From assembly GCA_003246335.1 (NCBI GenBank), contig QKAR01000145.1, positions 19,396-83,395 on the forward strand: DNA of 64,000 nt, in the 5' to 3' direction. Below are positions 20,866 to 30,491 of this stretch, one piece after another. This DNA comes from Spirochaetales bacterium. Its GTDB lineage: Bacteria > Spirochaetota > Spirochaetia > Treponematales > Treponemataceae. Under the pieces are notes generated by a model, which saw nothing but the letters and a program-made list of their open reading frames with translations, searched no databases and was not told where the DNA came from. Made by a program: the position numbers and the translations under genes. Position 1 is the stretch's first letter. The number at the start of each line of letters is the position of its first letter.

Positions 20866-22125
20866 CTATTCCGCGATTTCTGCGGACTTGTCCTGCTTAA
20901 CGAGCTTTTCGATGATCGTCCGGTTATCGAGAAGGTCGCTGAGCGATTGGTTATGATGGAGCCGCGAGATTACCTGAGCGAAAAGACCCGAGACGTTCGT
21001 CTTGATGTACCACTCTTTCTTGAGCAGGTCTTCGTGATACACCGCGTTCGTGCCAATGATGCGGAAAAAATGGCCTTTTTTATACGCTTCGTCGAATTGC
21101 TCGATGGCGTTGCCGGTGAAGAACGGCAAGCTGATGGCGGCGATGACTTTCGTCGCGCCCTGTTCCTTGAGGAATTCCATCGCCTTGAGCAGGGTTCCTC
21201 CCGTGCCGAGCATATCGTCGGCGAGGAAGGCTACTTTGCCGCGGACGTCGCCGAGGATTTTCACGCTTTTAATGTTCGTCGATTGGGCGTTTTGCGTGAT
21301 AACCGAATAATCGCGCTCTTTATAAAGCATCGCGAGCGGTTTTTTGAGTCCCGTCGCGTAAAATTTATTCCGATCGACCGCCCCGGTATCCGGCGATACG
21401 ACGACGAAATTATCGTCGTCCGCGGAAAGGTCGACGATGCGGGAAAGCTCTCGTATGATCTGATAGCTCGCGTGGAGGTTTTCGATGCGCGCCGTGTGGA
21501 AGGCGTTCTCGATTTCACGGGAGTGAATGTCGAGCGTGATGACCTGCGTGACGCCGAGGCTTTCGTAGAGGTGGCCGAGCAAGCTCGCGGTGAGCCCCTC
21601 ACGTCCTTTTTTCTTATGCTGGCGCGAGTAGGGATACACCGGCAGAACGAGGGTGATTTTCGACGCGCCCGCGTGGCGGACGGCGTCGATCGTCACGAGA
21701 AGGCTCATGATATGGTCGTTAACCGATAGGGATTTGCGGTTTTTTCCCTCATTCAGGGCAAGCTCTTGGTGATTTTCGACGTCCTGGAAAATAAAAACAT
21801 CCTTGCCGCGTATGCAGTCAAGGATTTCGGTTTTGAATTCTCCGTTCATGAACCAGGTGAAGCGCGCCTTTACCTTAAAGTCGGGGGCCCGGAACTTCGT
21901 GATGTCCCCGCGGATGCAGATATCCGAAGTCTTGAGGTCGTTATAAAAGTTGATATCTTTGACGAGTCCGGTTCGCTCGACTTCGTATCGCTTTGCCAAC
22001 ACATCGCTTTTTTGGCGAAAACGACGGCTGTATATATGATTCAAGTGCTTAATGGTCTCGTCGGCGAAGTTCTCGCCCCCTGGGCAAGCGAGAACCGCGA
22101 GTTCCGTTGGCTCTGAATATGTCAT
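20866..22125 (-). CDS. prs: Ribose-phosphate pyrophosphokinase
   Basis: YSRQHKKKGREGLTASLLG, TLDIHSREIENAF, VVSPDTGAVDRNKFYATGL, VAFLADDMLGTGGTLLKAMEFLKEQGA. Confidence 0.88.
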   Translation of the reverse strand: MTYSEPTELAVLACPGGENFADETIKHLNHIYSRRFRQKSDVLAKRYEVERTGLVKDINFYNDLKTSDICIRGDITKFRAPDFKVKARFTWFMNGEFKTEILDCIRGKDVFIFQDVENHQELALNEGKNRKSLSVNDHIMSLLVTIDAVRHAGASKITLVLPVYPYSRQHKKKGREGLTASLLGHLYESLGVTQVITLDIHSREIENAFHTARIENLHASYQIIRELSRIVDLSADDDNFVVVSPDTGAVDRNKFYATGLKKPLAMLYKERDYSVITQNAQSTNIKSVKILGDVRGKVAFLADDMLGTGGTLLKAMEFLKEQGATKVIAAISLPFFTGNAIEQFDEAYKKGHFFRIIGTNAVYHEDLLKKEWYIKTNVSGLFAQVISRLHHNQSLSDLLDNRTIIEKLVKQDKSAEIAE

Positions 22126-22216
22126 GTGGTGTCCCCGATGCGTTAATATTTAACATTAATTCACGAAACTTGCAAGATTACGCGCATAGTGTCGTTTATC
22201 GCGGGGACTCGACGTT

Positions 22217-23458
22217 TTATTTATCCAAAATGGTGATTTCCACTCTTCGATTGCGGGCGCGGTTTTCCTCCGAGGTGTTCGGGACTATCGGTTTATCGGC
22301 TCCGTAGCCGCGCGTGTAGACTTCGTAATCGTCGCGGACGCCCATGTCGACGAGGAATTTCGCTACGGCCTCCGCCCGCTCTTCCGAAAGTCTTTGTCGC
22401 GCCGCTGGGGTTCCGGCCAGGGCCGTGTGCCCGCTGATGAGCAACTCTTTGTCGGGGTAGCGCTCAAGCAGGGCCGCGAGTTTTTTTATTTTCTCTTTTT
22501 CCGCCGGGAGTAAGTTCGCGGAGTCCGCCGAGAATTGGATATTCTCTATGCTGATCGTGACGCCCTCGTCGGTGGCTTTTGCGCTCGTATTCTCGAGCCC
22601 GAGCCTTGAAATTTCGTCGTTCATTTCCTTTGCTGCCGTATCGCGGTCGATCGACTCGACGCTCGTGACCGTTGCCTCGGCCGTACCCCGGAATTCGAGC
22701 ACGTCTCCCGAGGAAAGCTGGAGCTGAATGCGGAATTCTTCCGTATAGTACGGCATGATGCCGCGCTCGTTGTCGAAATAAATTTTCTGCTTGGAGTACC
22801 CCATGGTCGTTACCGGCCACTCTCCCCCGTATAAACCTTCGCCCGTCCGCTGGTAGTTCGGCGAATCGTAAAAAAGCGTATATTCCGCCTGAATGAGGTG
22901 AAGCTTTTTCCCGTCGCGGTCGACTTCGCCGACGTAGGTATAGGTGACGGTGAACGGAACCTTGAACGGCGTCTTAATGCCGAATTCCGCGCGGAGGTCA
23001 TGGGCTTCTTCCCCCGTGCCCGTCCAGCTTTCCCCCGCCTTTACGTCGCGAGTCGGGAAAGTTGGCACGTTTCTCACGACCGGCATGAAATATTCGTCGC
23101 CGATGTCATAGTCGCCGAGCTCGTCGCGCTGGAACACGCTCGGGTATTCCTGTCCCCAGGGATGGCTTTGCGTGCTGGTTTGCACGCTCGTCATGAAAGT
23201 GCAATCGTTCCGGGCCGAGGCCGGTTTTCCGTTCTCGGCCGGCTGGACGTCGGATATTTTCATGGTGACGCGATTCGTGATTTCGGCGGAGTGCGTTTTG
23301 ACGCGATTCATGTACGCCGTTTCATTCACGAGCGAGTTTACGCGGTACGTGTCTCCTTCGCGGAACTTAAAGCGAAACGTTTCCGACGTTCCGGGAACGA
23401 GCGTTATCAGAAAGAAGCACGAGACCGCGGCAAGCCGCGTCGCTCCGGAAATGTTCAT
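22217..23458 (-). CDS. OmpA-family protein
   Basis: Signal peptide (MNISGATRLAAVSCFFLITL) and C-terminal OmpA domain LISGHTALAGTPAARQRLSEERAEAVAKFLVDMGV...NRARNRRVEITI. Confidence 0.85.
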   Translation of the reverse strand: MNISGATRLAAVSCFFLITLVPGTSETFRFKFREGDTYRVNSLVNETAYMNRVKTHSAEITNRVTMKISDVQPAENGKPASARNDCTFMTSVQTSTQSHPWGQEYPSVFQRDELGDYDIGDEYFMPVVRNVPTFPTRDVKAGESWTGTGEEAHDLRAEFGIKTPFKVPFTVTYTYVGEVDRDGKKLHLIQAEYTLFYDSPNYQRTGEGLYGGEWPVTTMGYSKQKIYFDNERGIMPYYTEEFRIQLQLSSGDVLEFRGTAEATVTSVESIDRDTAAKEMNDEISRLGLENTSAKATDEGVTISIENIQFSADSANLLPAEKEKIKKLAALLERYPDKELLISGHTALAGTPAARQRLSEERAEAVAKFLVDMGVRDDYEVYTRGYGADKPIVPNTSEENRARNRRVEITILDK

Positions 23459-23693
23459 TACTCTTCCGATTGGGGCCGATTCCCCTTGGTTTTGCCTCGG
23501 GCGTTTCATCCCTATGCAAAACGGGTTTTCGTCGGGTTGGCGCTCGGTATCGGTTTGCCGCTCGCCGACGCGGGCTCCCTCGTCGCGCTTAGATCGCGCG
23601 AATGGCCCTACTCCCCAAGTATCGGTCGATGGGCGCGTCGGCTCAACCCGCGTTTTAGCCGACCATTGCGTTTCTGTTTCCGTTTCGTCTAGT

Positions 23694-25040
23694 ATGTCCG
23701 CCATGCGCGATATGACCGAAGGCCGCCCCGCGGCGCTCATTTTAAAATTCTCGATTCCTCTGCTCGCCGGAAACATTCTCCAGCAGATGTATAACGTCGT
23801 CGATATGCTCGTCGTGGGAAATTTCGTCGGGAACGAGGCGCTCGCCGCGGTCGGCAGTACTTTCATCCTCAATTTTTTGCTCGTGTCTCTTTTTTCCGGC
23901 TTGGGCCTTGGGTTTTCCATCGTTATTTCGCAATTTTACGGCGCGAAGGATTTCGCGCGGATAAAGCGGAGCGTGGATACCTCGTACGTGACCGCCGTCG
24001 TCGGCGCCATTCCCGTTACGGTTCTCGGTCTTCTATTAGTGCAGCCGCTTCTTTCCATGATGAATACGCCTTCCGGCGTCACTCGGGATATGTCCGCCTC
24101 GTATTTATCGATTCTCTTTATCGGAACCGCGGGGGCGTTCGGCTATAACCTCAACGCGGGCATTTTGCAGGGTTTAGGCGATTCGATTTCGACCCTGGTC
24201 TTTCTTTCGATCGCGACGGTTCTCAATATCGCGCTGGACCTCGTTTTCGTCGCCGTGCTCGGGTGGGGCGTCGCGGGCGCCGCGTGGGCGACGGTCATCG
24301 CGCAGATTATCTCGTTTGTCGCCGGCTCGGTATATTTAGTCCGAAAACTGCGGCTTTCCTCGCTTAAAATACGGGAACTCGAATTCGACTTGCCTATTTT
24401 GCGCGAGGCCGTTCGCATTGGGCTCCCGAGCGGCTTTCAGAACATGCTGTTTTCGCTCGGGACGATGGCCATTCAGCGGCTCATCAACGGGTACGGGCCG
24501 ATTTTTATGGCGGGTTTCAGCATTTCCAGCAAAATAGACGCGTTCGCCTTTTTGCCCGTCGCGAGTTTTTCCACGGCGGTAACAACCTACACCGGACAAA
24601 ACGTCGGCGCGCGTCGACTTGATCGCGTCCGATCCGGGTTTATCTCGACACAGCTCATGAGCGGGGCGCTTTGCCTCGGCGTGAGCCTTTTCATTTTCGC
24701 GTTCGCTCGGCCCTTAATGTCTCTATTTACCCGGGATGTCTCGGTGATCGGGACGGGCGCCGGCGTGCTGTATCGGCTCATGCCGTGTTACGTGCTTTTG
24801 TCCATATTATTCATCACGAATTCCGTCCTGCGGGGGGCCGGCGAGTCGGCCTGGCCCTTTTTCTCGTCCATGGTATCGTTCCTGTTCCTTCGGCTTCCGG
24901 CCGCCTATGCCCTCGATTATTTTTTTGGGAAAGGGGAAATCGGGTGGTGCTACGGCATCGGTTGGATCGTCGGCGTAACCGTCGCGGTCGCGTATTACGC
25001 CTCCGGTCGGTGGAAACGGCGAATTATCGGAAAAATTTGA
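23694..25040 (+). CDS. MATE-family efflux transporter
   Basis: 12-TM pattern; RPAALILKFSIPLLAGNILQQMYNVVDMLVVGNFVG; NAGILQGLGDS. Upstream ORF extension is antisense to the OmpA gene. Confidence 0.92.
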   Translation: MSAMRDMTEGRPAALILKFSIPLLAGNILQQMYNVVDMLVVGNFVGNEALAAVGSTFILNFLLVSLFSGLGLGFSIVISQFYGAKDFARIKRSVDTSYVTAVVGAIPVTVLGLLLVQPLLSMMNTPSGVTRDMSASYLSILFIGTAGAFGYNLNAGILQGLGDSISTLVFLSIATVLNIALDLVFVAVLGWGVAGAAWATVIAQIISFVAGSVYLVRKLRLSSLKIRELEFDLPILREAVRIGLPSGFQNMLFSLGTMAIQRLINGYGPIFMAGFSISSKIDAFAFLPVASFSTAVTTYTGQNVGARRLDRVRSGFISTQLMSGALCLGVSLFIFAFARPLMSLFTRDVSVIGTGAGVLYRLMPCYVLLSILFITNSVLRGAGESAWPFFSSMVSFLFLRLPAAYALDYFFGKGEIGWCYGIGWIVGVTVAVAYYASGRWKRRIIGKI

Positions 25041-25097
25041 AAATCGCAACGAATTGCTGTAACGTTTCACTTAGCAAGAGTTTTTGTAAGTGTATTT

Positions 25098-25215
25098 CGG
25101 GACGCTGATTGAGCACGGCGTCTCGGCATACCTCCTTATTATGGGTGCCGGCCGGGTGGCCGGTACCAATCCCGGCAGGGTTTTAACTCCTCCTTTTACC
25201 TGCCGGGTTTTTTTT
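25098..25215 (+). ncRNA. Candidate structured non-coding RNA ending in an intrinsic terminator
   Basis: Stems CGGGACGC(25098-25105)/GCGTCTCG(25118-25125), GGTGCCGGCC(25144-25153)/GGCCGGTACC(25158-25167), then CCCGGCAGG(25171-25179)/CCTGCCGGG(25199-25207) + T8; no plausible CDS. Confidence 0.45.
25171..25215 (+). terminator. Rho-independent terminator
   Basis: CCCGGCAGG...CCTGCCGGG followed by TTTTTTTT. Confidence 0.85.
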
Positions 25216-25269
25216 GCCAACATGACCGTAAAAAACCGCAGAAAACGGCAAAAAACGGTAATGACTCCA

Positions 25270-25298
25270 TTGACCGAGTTCGCTAATTTTGATATGTT
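25270..25298 (+). promoter_or_regulatory. sigma70-type promoter for tRNA-fMet
   Basis: TTGACC (25270-25275), 17-bp spacer, TATGTT (25293-25298), tRNA begins 12 bp later. Confidence 0.65.
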
Positions 25299-25310
25299 AA
25301 TCAAACACGA

Positions 25311-25383
25311 CGCAGGATAGAGCAGTTGGCAGCTCGTCGGGCTCATAACCCGGAGGTCGTAGGTTCGAGTCCTACTCCTGCTA
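25311..25383 (+). tRNA. Initiator tRNA-Met (CAT)
   Basis: CGCAGGATAGAGCAGTTGGCAGCTCGTCGGGCTCATAACCCGGAGGTCGTAGGTTCGAGTCCTACTCCTGCTA: GGG/CCC anticodon stem, CAT anticodon, GGTTCGAGTCC T-arm, unpaired position 1-72 typical of initiators. CCA not encoded. Confidence 0.93.
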
Positions 25384-25387
25384 GATA

Positions 25388-25422
25388 AAACCGAACCAGA
25401 GTTTCTGGTTCGGTTTTTTTTT
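25388..25422 (+). terminator. Rho-independent terminator after tRNA
   Basis: CCGAACCAGA-GTT-TCTGGTTCGG + T9. Confidence 0.93.
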
Positions 25423-25441
25423 GCGAAAAAGGAGCGCGTCG

Positions 25442-25825
25442 ATGCCCTTGCTTCAAGTGTTTCTCGGCGGCGGGCTTGGCGCCGTATGCCGCTTCCTCGT
25501 CAGCAGGACCATTAATCAATTGCCGCTCCCGACGAAATTCCCGTTTGGGACGTTTGCCGTGAACATGGTGGGCTGTTTCGTCATAGGATTTCTGTTTCAG
25601 TCGATTAACGACAATCTCGTTCCGAAGCGCATTCAGCTTTTTCTCGTGACCGGTTTCCTCGGGGGCTTTACCACGTTCTCCTCGTTCAGTCTTGAGTCCG
25701 CCAACTTATTCGGCATCCGCGATTTTTCCGCCGGTATTGTCAATATGGCTTTGAGTACCATTTTGGGCGTCGTTTTCGTTTCCCTCGGGATGATGCTCGC
25801 CGCCGCCGTTGACCGGGGTCGCTAG
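25442..25825 (+). CDS. crcB: Fluoride exporter CrcB/Fluc
   Basis: GGGLGAVCRFLVS, FPFGTFAVNMVGCF, TGFLGGFTTFSSFS; RBS AAGGAG ahead of ATG 25442. Confidence 0.92.
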   Translation: MPLLQVFLGGGLGAVCRFLVSRTINQLPLPTKFPFGTFAVNMVGCFVIGFLFQSINDNLVPKRIQLFLVTGFLGGFTTFSSFSLESANLFGIRDFSAGIVNMALSTILGVVFVSLGMMLAAAVDRGR

Positions 25826-27349
25826 GGCCGGTTCCCTCGGGAGAACCTCGACGAAGGCGCAGGCGAGCGGAGCGAGCTTCAGCGTTCTCGCCGAAAAGTC
25901 CGTTTTTTGGGCCACTGTCTGCCCCTCCTCTTCGGTTTTCCACCGCTTCGTTAACCCGTATTTTCGCTTTATTTCTTTCGTTCCCCATCCGTCCTCGAGG
26001 TCGGTGTCGACGAGAATGCCGTTGAGGACGATCGACCCGGACGGATGCCCGTAATCGGGTTCCAAGACCAGCTGTCGCCGGATGCGTCGATCAAGCGTAA
26101 TCGTGAGCGGTTTTTTGCGATCGAGGTTGATCGCGATAACCCAAATCGATTCTTTTTTGCCCGACATCGCCCATACGCGAATTTTCGGGTCTTTCCCCGA
26201 AATTTCCGGAGGCGCGTGCACGCGCGACCCGATCAGCCGTTTCCATAAAAAACTGACGTGGTAATCCGGACGCGGCGCGAAAGTTTTTGGGTCGAGGAGA
26301 CCGTAGTCCCCGCCGACGAGCGATTGACGAAATACCGCGGCGACTCCGTCATGGGCGAGAAGGGAGAGCTGGTCGAGCCACCAGGGCATGGAAATCCACG
26401 TATCGCTTAGACCGCGCTGTCCGCCGTAGAGGGCGTGCCCGATTTCGGTTACCCAGATGGGTTTGCCCTTCGCTGCGCCGGCGTCTCGCGATTTCCGTAT
26501 CGCGCGAATCCTGCCGCGAATGCTGTCCATGCGACGGACGGTGAGCAGGGTCCCCTCCCGCGCCCGGCGAACGGCCACTCGGCCTCGGGAGGATTGCTGC
26601 GGGTAATAATGAAAACTGAGCGCGCCCATCGCGGAAGCCGCCGTCGAGCGGCACAGCTTCGGGATGAGGGGATTTGGCTCGCCGATTACCGGCCATACGG
26701 CCGAAGCGGGCCCGACGGCGAGCGCTTCCGGCTGGAGCCGTCCCACCAACGCGGCGAAGCGGGCGAAATCGGCCGAGTAGCGGCGGGCTGAAACGCGCCG
26801 CGCCACCCCATAAATAAACGGGAACGCGTTTACCTCGTTGCCGAACTCCCAGGCGTCGACGCGAATTTTTTTTCTGGCGCAATAATCGAAAAGAAGGGTC
26901 GCGTCGCGCTCGTCCCAATCGCCCCAGGCGTCGCGATTATCGGGGCCGGCGCCGACGGTGAAAAGGAGCCCGAAGCCCACGCGCCGCGCGAAAGAGCAAA
27001 TTTCAAGCCACTTTTTTTTATTGAGCGTCGGCGCGCCGGTCACGCCCATCGCCTCGCGCGGAAGAATCTCTCCGCGCCCGAATTCGTAGTGGAGTCGATC
27101 GGCTTCCGTTCCCCCGACTCGAAGCATGGCCGGGGAGAGTTGCGCCGCCCTTCTCGCGAGCGTCGGGTCCTTGAAGTCGAGCGGCGGTACGCGGTCCTGG
27201 GAAAGGCCCTCTTTTAGTCCTTTGGTGTCGCCCCACCAGCGCCCCCCGATCACGCAGGAAATGTCGATGGTGAACGAGAGAAATCGCTCGTCAATGTCGC
27301 CTATGGCCGCGTCGCGGACGCTGATAGAATACGCTCGTTCGTGCTTCAT
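25706..27349 (-). CDS. Glycosyl hydrolase, heparanase/GH79-like
   Basis: SPAMLRVGGTEADRL, DAWEFGNEVNAF (acid/base region), WVTEIGHALYGG (nucleophile region), LSFHYYP. C-terminal tail overlaps crcB antisense. Confidence 0.72.
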   Translation of the reverse strand: MKHERAYSISVRDAAIGDIDERFLSFTIDISCVIGGRWWGDTKGLKEGLSQDRVPPLDFKDPTLARRAAQLSPAMLRVGGTEADRLHYEFGRGEILPREAMGVTGAPTLNKKKWLEICSFARRVGFGLLFTVGAGPDNRDAWGDWDERDATLLFDYCARKKIRVDAWEFGNEVNAFPFIYGVARRVSARRYSADFARFAALVGRLQPEALAVGPASAVWPVIGEPNPLIPKLCRSTAASAMGALSFHYYPQQSSRGRVAVRRAREGTLLTVRRMDSIRGRIRAIRKSRDAGAAKGKPIWVTEIGHALYGGQRGLSDTWISMPWWLDQLSLLAHDGVAAVFRQSLVGGDYGLLDPKTFAPRPDYHVSFLWKRLIGSRVHAPPEISGKDPKIRVWAMSGKKESIWVIAINLDRKKPLTITLDRRIRRQLVLEPDYGHPSGSIVLNGILVDTDLEDGWGTKEIKRKYGLTKRWKTEEEGQTVAQKTDFSARTLKLAPLACAFVEVLPREPALATPVNGGGEHHPEGNENDAQNGTQSHIDNTGGKIADAE

Positions 27350-27422
27350 CCGTAACGGATAGTAACGCGGCGGAACGCCGAGCGGCCAGCCCCGCAGCGC
27401 CCCTTCTGTGTTAAATTTTCGT

Positions 27423-27962
27423 TTACCAGGTTTCCCGGTGAATTTTACTTTCGTCGAATTTATCCAGGGCGGGTCGGTCGCCGTCGGCGGGCACTCCGAT
27501 AGGAACGACGCACAACGGTATCGCCGATTCCGGGATCGCGCACTCGTCTTTCACGGCGTCAATCCTTTCCCTTTCGGGGTAAACGGCCGTCCAAACCGCC
27601 CCATAACGGAGCGCGTGAGCGGCGAGCAAAATGTTTTCGGCGGCGGCTGAGCAATCCAGCGGCCAATAGCGTTCGGCGAACTGCCCGTCCTGATTCGGCA
27701 GTCCGCACACGACGATCGCGGCGCCCGCCTTATCGAGCATTTTCGCGTAAGGCAGTCGGTCTCGAAGGCGCGCGAGCCGGTCTTTCTCGGTGACGACGAC
27801 GAAAGCCCAGGGTTGGACGTTTACCGCCGACGGCGCGGCCATGCCCGCGCGCACGAGCGTCCGCAAATCCTCCTCGGGAATCCCTTCGCCGGTGAAGCTG
27901 CGCACGCTGCGGCGCGAAAGCAGTTCCTGGATGAAATTTTCGTTCCGATTATTTTTCCCCAT
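27423..27962 (-). CDS. Nitroreductase family protein
   Basis: ELLSRRSVRSFTGEGIPEEDLRTLVRAGMAAPSAVNVQPWAFVVV...DCSAAAENILLAAHALRYGAVW. Confidence 0.9.
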   Translation of the reverse strand: MGKNNRNENFIQELLSRRSVRSFTGEGIPEEDLRTLVRAGMAAPSAVNVQPWAFVVVTEKDRLARLRDRLPYAKMLDKAGAAIVVCGLPNQDGQFAERYWPLDCSAAAENILLAAHALRYGAVWTAVYPERERIDAVKDECAIPESAIPLCVVPIGVPADGDRPALDKFDESKIHRETW

Positions 27963-28057
27963 GATCGCTCCTTCCGTTGCGTATGCATACGGTTAGATAT
28001 ATTATAAGCGCGCTAGGATATCGCGGCAATCGAGAATCATTCCTATAAGGAGTTTGT

Positions 28058-28681
28058 ATGAAAGCCCTACTTTTAAACGGAAGTCCGCATCCCCGAGGCT
28101 GCACGGGGACGGCCCTGTCGCTCGTGGCAAACGAGCTTGAAGCCGCGGGCATCGGCGCCGATTTTTTTCAGCTCGATAAGAAACCGATTCGCGGATGCAT
28201 CGCCTGCGGGGCTTGTTCCGACGGGCGGGGAAAGTGCGCGTTTGACGACGATCAGGCCAACCGTTTCCTCGAGAAAATGGATGAGTCCGACGCCCTCGTC
28301 ATCGGCTCCCCGGTGTACTACGCCGGGGCGAACGGCGCCCTCGTGGCCTTGCTCAATCGCGCTTTTTACGCGGGAAAAAGCTTCGCCTATAAGCCCGGCG
28401 CCGTGGTCGTTTCCGCGCGTCGCGCCGGAACTACCGCGACCATCGACGAACTGTCGAAATTCCTCTCGATTTCCTGTATGCCGATCGTTACTTCGCGGTA
28501 TTGGACCATGGTGCACGGCTCGAACGCCGAGGATGTCGCCAAGGACCGGGAGGGCGTTCAGATCATGCGCACGCTCGGGAAAAACCTCGCGTGGATGATG
28601 AAAAGCCTCGACGCCGGACGAGCGGCAGGAATTCTCCCTCCGCCGGAAGAGCAATGGGATCGAACCGACTTTAACCACTAA
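28058..28681 (+). CDS. Flavodoxin-fold NAD(P)H-dependent oxidoreductase / iron-sulfur flavoprotein-like
   Basis: ALLLNGSPHPRGCTGTALSLV; GCIACGACSDGRGKCAFDDD; DALVIGSPVYYAGANGALVALLNR. Confidence 0.87.
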   Translation: MKALLLNGSPHPRGCTGTALSLVANELEAAGIGADFFQLDKKPIRGCIACGACSDGRGKCAFDDDQANRFLEKMDESDALVIGSPVYYAGANGALVALLNRAFYAGKSFAYKPGAVVVSARRAGTTATIDELSKFLSISCMPIVTSRYWTMVHGSNAEDVAKDREGVQIMRTLGKNLAWMMKSLDAGRAAGILPPPEEQWDRTDFNH

Positions 28682-28796
28682 TTGTTTTCGTCGCGCAAGC
28701 CTCGTCGTCGCCCGCGCGCGGCGTCTCGCTTGCGTGACCAGGTTACGGAAATATTCCCTCTCGCCTCCTATACTTAAAAACATACGGAGGCGAAAC

Positions 28797-30491
28797 ATGA
28801 AATTGTTGATTGTGGGCGGCGTTGCCGGCGGCGCCACGGCGGCGGCCCGGGCGCGGCGCGTGTCGGAAAAGGCGGAAATAACCCTGCTCGAACGCGGGCC
28901 GTACGTTTCGTTCGCGAATTGCGGACTTCCCTATTATATTTCCGGCGATATCGCCAAGCGCTCCCAATTGCTTTTGCAAACTCCCGAGGGCTTCGACAGC
29001 AGGTACGGCGTCAAGGTTCACTTGCGCACCGAGGCGGTCGAGATTGACCGCGCGAATAAGCGCGTGAAGGCCGTCGGGCCCGACGGCGAGACTTGGTTCC
29101 CCTACGATAAATTAATTCTCGCCCAGGGCGGGAATCCCATCATGCCCCCGCTTCCCGGCTCCGACGCGACGCATGCGTTCAAGCTGTGGACGGTTCCCGA
29201 CGTCGACCGCATACAAACGTTCATAAAAGAATCGAGCCCAAAGACGGCGGTCGTCGTCGGCGGCGGCTTCATCGGGCTTGAGATGGCCGAGGCCTTTCAC
29301 GCGCGCGGCATCGCGACCACGGTCGTGGAACTCGCGCCGCAGGTCATGGCGGTCATGGACCCGGAATTCGGCGCGCGGATCAAAGGCCGACTGGAGTCGG
29401 CCGGGCTCGGCGTCGTTACCGGCGTGGGCCTGAAGGCCGTATTGCCCGAGACGAAAGAAGTCGAGCTTTCCGACGGGAGGAAAATTCCCGCCGAGCTCGT
29501 GCTGTTTTCCGTCGGAGTTAAACCCGAGCTAACGCTCGTCAAGGCCGCCGGCCTCGCGCTCGGCGAGTCGGGTGGCCTTCTCGTGGACGAGTTTCTCCGC
29601 ACGAGCGATCCCGACATTTACGCGGCCGGCGACATGGTCGAGGTCACTCAGAAAGTCTCCGGCCGAAAAGTCCGCATACCGCTCGCCGGCCCGGCGAACC
29701 GGCAGGGGCGCATCGCGGCGACGAACGCCGTGGTCGCCGCCTTTCACGCGGAGTGCGGCCCCGACTGCGTTCCCGTCGCGCCCCTACGCTACGCGGGCGC
29801 GCTCGGCACGAGCGTCGTGAAAGTTCTCGACGCGACCGCCGCGTCGACCGGATTGACCGAAAAGGCGGCGCGCGACGCGGGTTACGCGGTCGGTTCCTCC
29901 ATCGTCCACAAGGATCACCACGCCGGCTATTATCCCGGCGGTAAGACGCTTTCCTTGAAGCTCGTGTACGACCGCAAGACTCGGCGGGTGCTCGGCGCCC
30001 AAGCGTTCGGCGAGGCGGGCGTGGAGAAGCGGATCGACGTCGTCGCCACCGCCCTCGCGGGAAAGCTTACCGTCGACGATCTCGCCGAGCTCGATCTCGC
30101 CTACGCGCCGCCGTACTCAAGCGCGAACGACCCGCTCAACATGGCGGCCTTCGTCGCGCTAAACGACCTTACGGGCTTTAGCCCGACGCTGACCGCTCCC
30201 GAGGCCGCCGCGCGGTACAAGCCGGAAACGGGCCTTTTGCTCGACGTTCGCAACTTGGGCGAGTTTGAGCGCGGTCACGTCTCGGGCGCGAAAAACGTGC
30301 CGGTCGACGAATTGCGGTCTCGCATCGCGGAAGTTCCCCGCGAAAAAGAAATATTCGTGTACTGCGCGGTGGGCTTCCGGGGCCATCTCGCGGTGAGGAT
30401 TCTCAAGGAAAACGGATTCCCGTCGGTTTGGAACGTGACGGGAGGATATACCAGCATTCGGGCGAACGACGCCTTTACGGAGGAAAAATAA
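28797..30491 (+). CDS. CoA-disulfide reductase-like FAD oxidoreductase with C-terminal rhodanese domain
   Basis: FAD fold KLLIVGGVAGGATAAARARR; redox Cys SFANCGLPYY; C-terminal rhodanese loop VYCAVGFRGH. Confidence 0.9.
   Translation: MKLLIVGGVAGGATAAARARRVSEKAEITLLERGPYVSFANCGLPYYISGDIAKRSQLLLQTPEGFDSRYGVKVHLRTEAVEIDRANKRVKAVGPDGETWFPYDKLILAQGGNPIMPPLPGSDATHAFKLWTVPDVDRIQTFIKESSPKTAVVVGGGFIGLEMAEAFHARGIATTVVELAPQVMAVMDPEFGARIKGRLESAGLGVVTGVGLKAVLPETKEVELSDGRKIPAELVLFSVGVKPELTLVKAAGLALGESGGLLVDEFLRTSDPDIYAAGDMVEVTQKVSGRKVRIPLAGPANRQGRIAATNAVVAAFHAECGPDCVPVAPLRYAGALGTSVVKVLDATAASTGLTEKAARDAGYAVGSSIVHKDHHAGYYPGGKTLSLKLVYDRKTRRVLGAQAFGEAGVEKRIDVVATALAGKLTVDDLAELDLAYAPPYSSANDPLNMAAFVALNDLTGFSPTLTAPEAAARYKPETGLLLDVRNLGEFERGHVSGAKNVPVDELRSRIAEVPREKEIFVYCAVGFRGHLAVRILKENGFPSVWNVTGGYTSIRANDAFTEEK

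Noticed and set aside
20113-21729. 538-aa plus-strand ORF
   Set aside because: Spans antisense of both xylB-like and prs genes; no recognisable domain.
25216-25310. Fluoride riboswitch upstream of crcB
   Set aside because: The tRNA and its terminator intervene and no fluoride-aptamer core was recognised; crcB starts about 20 bp after the terminator.
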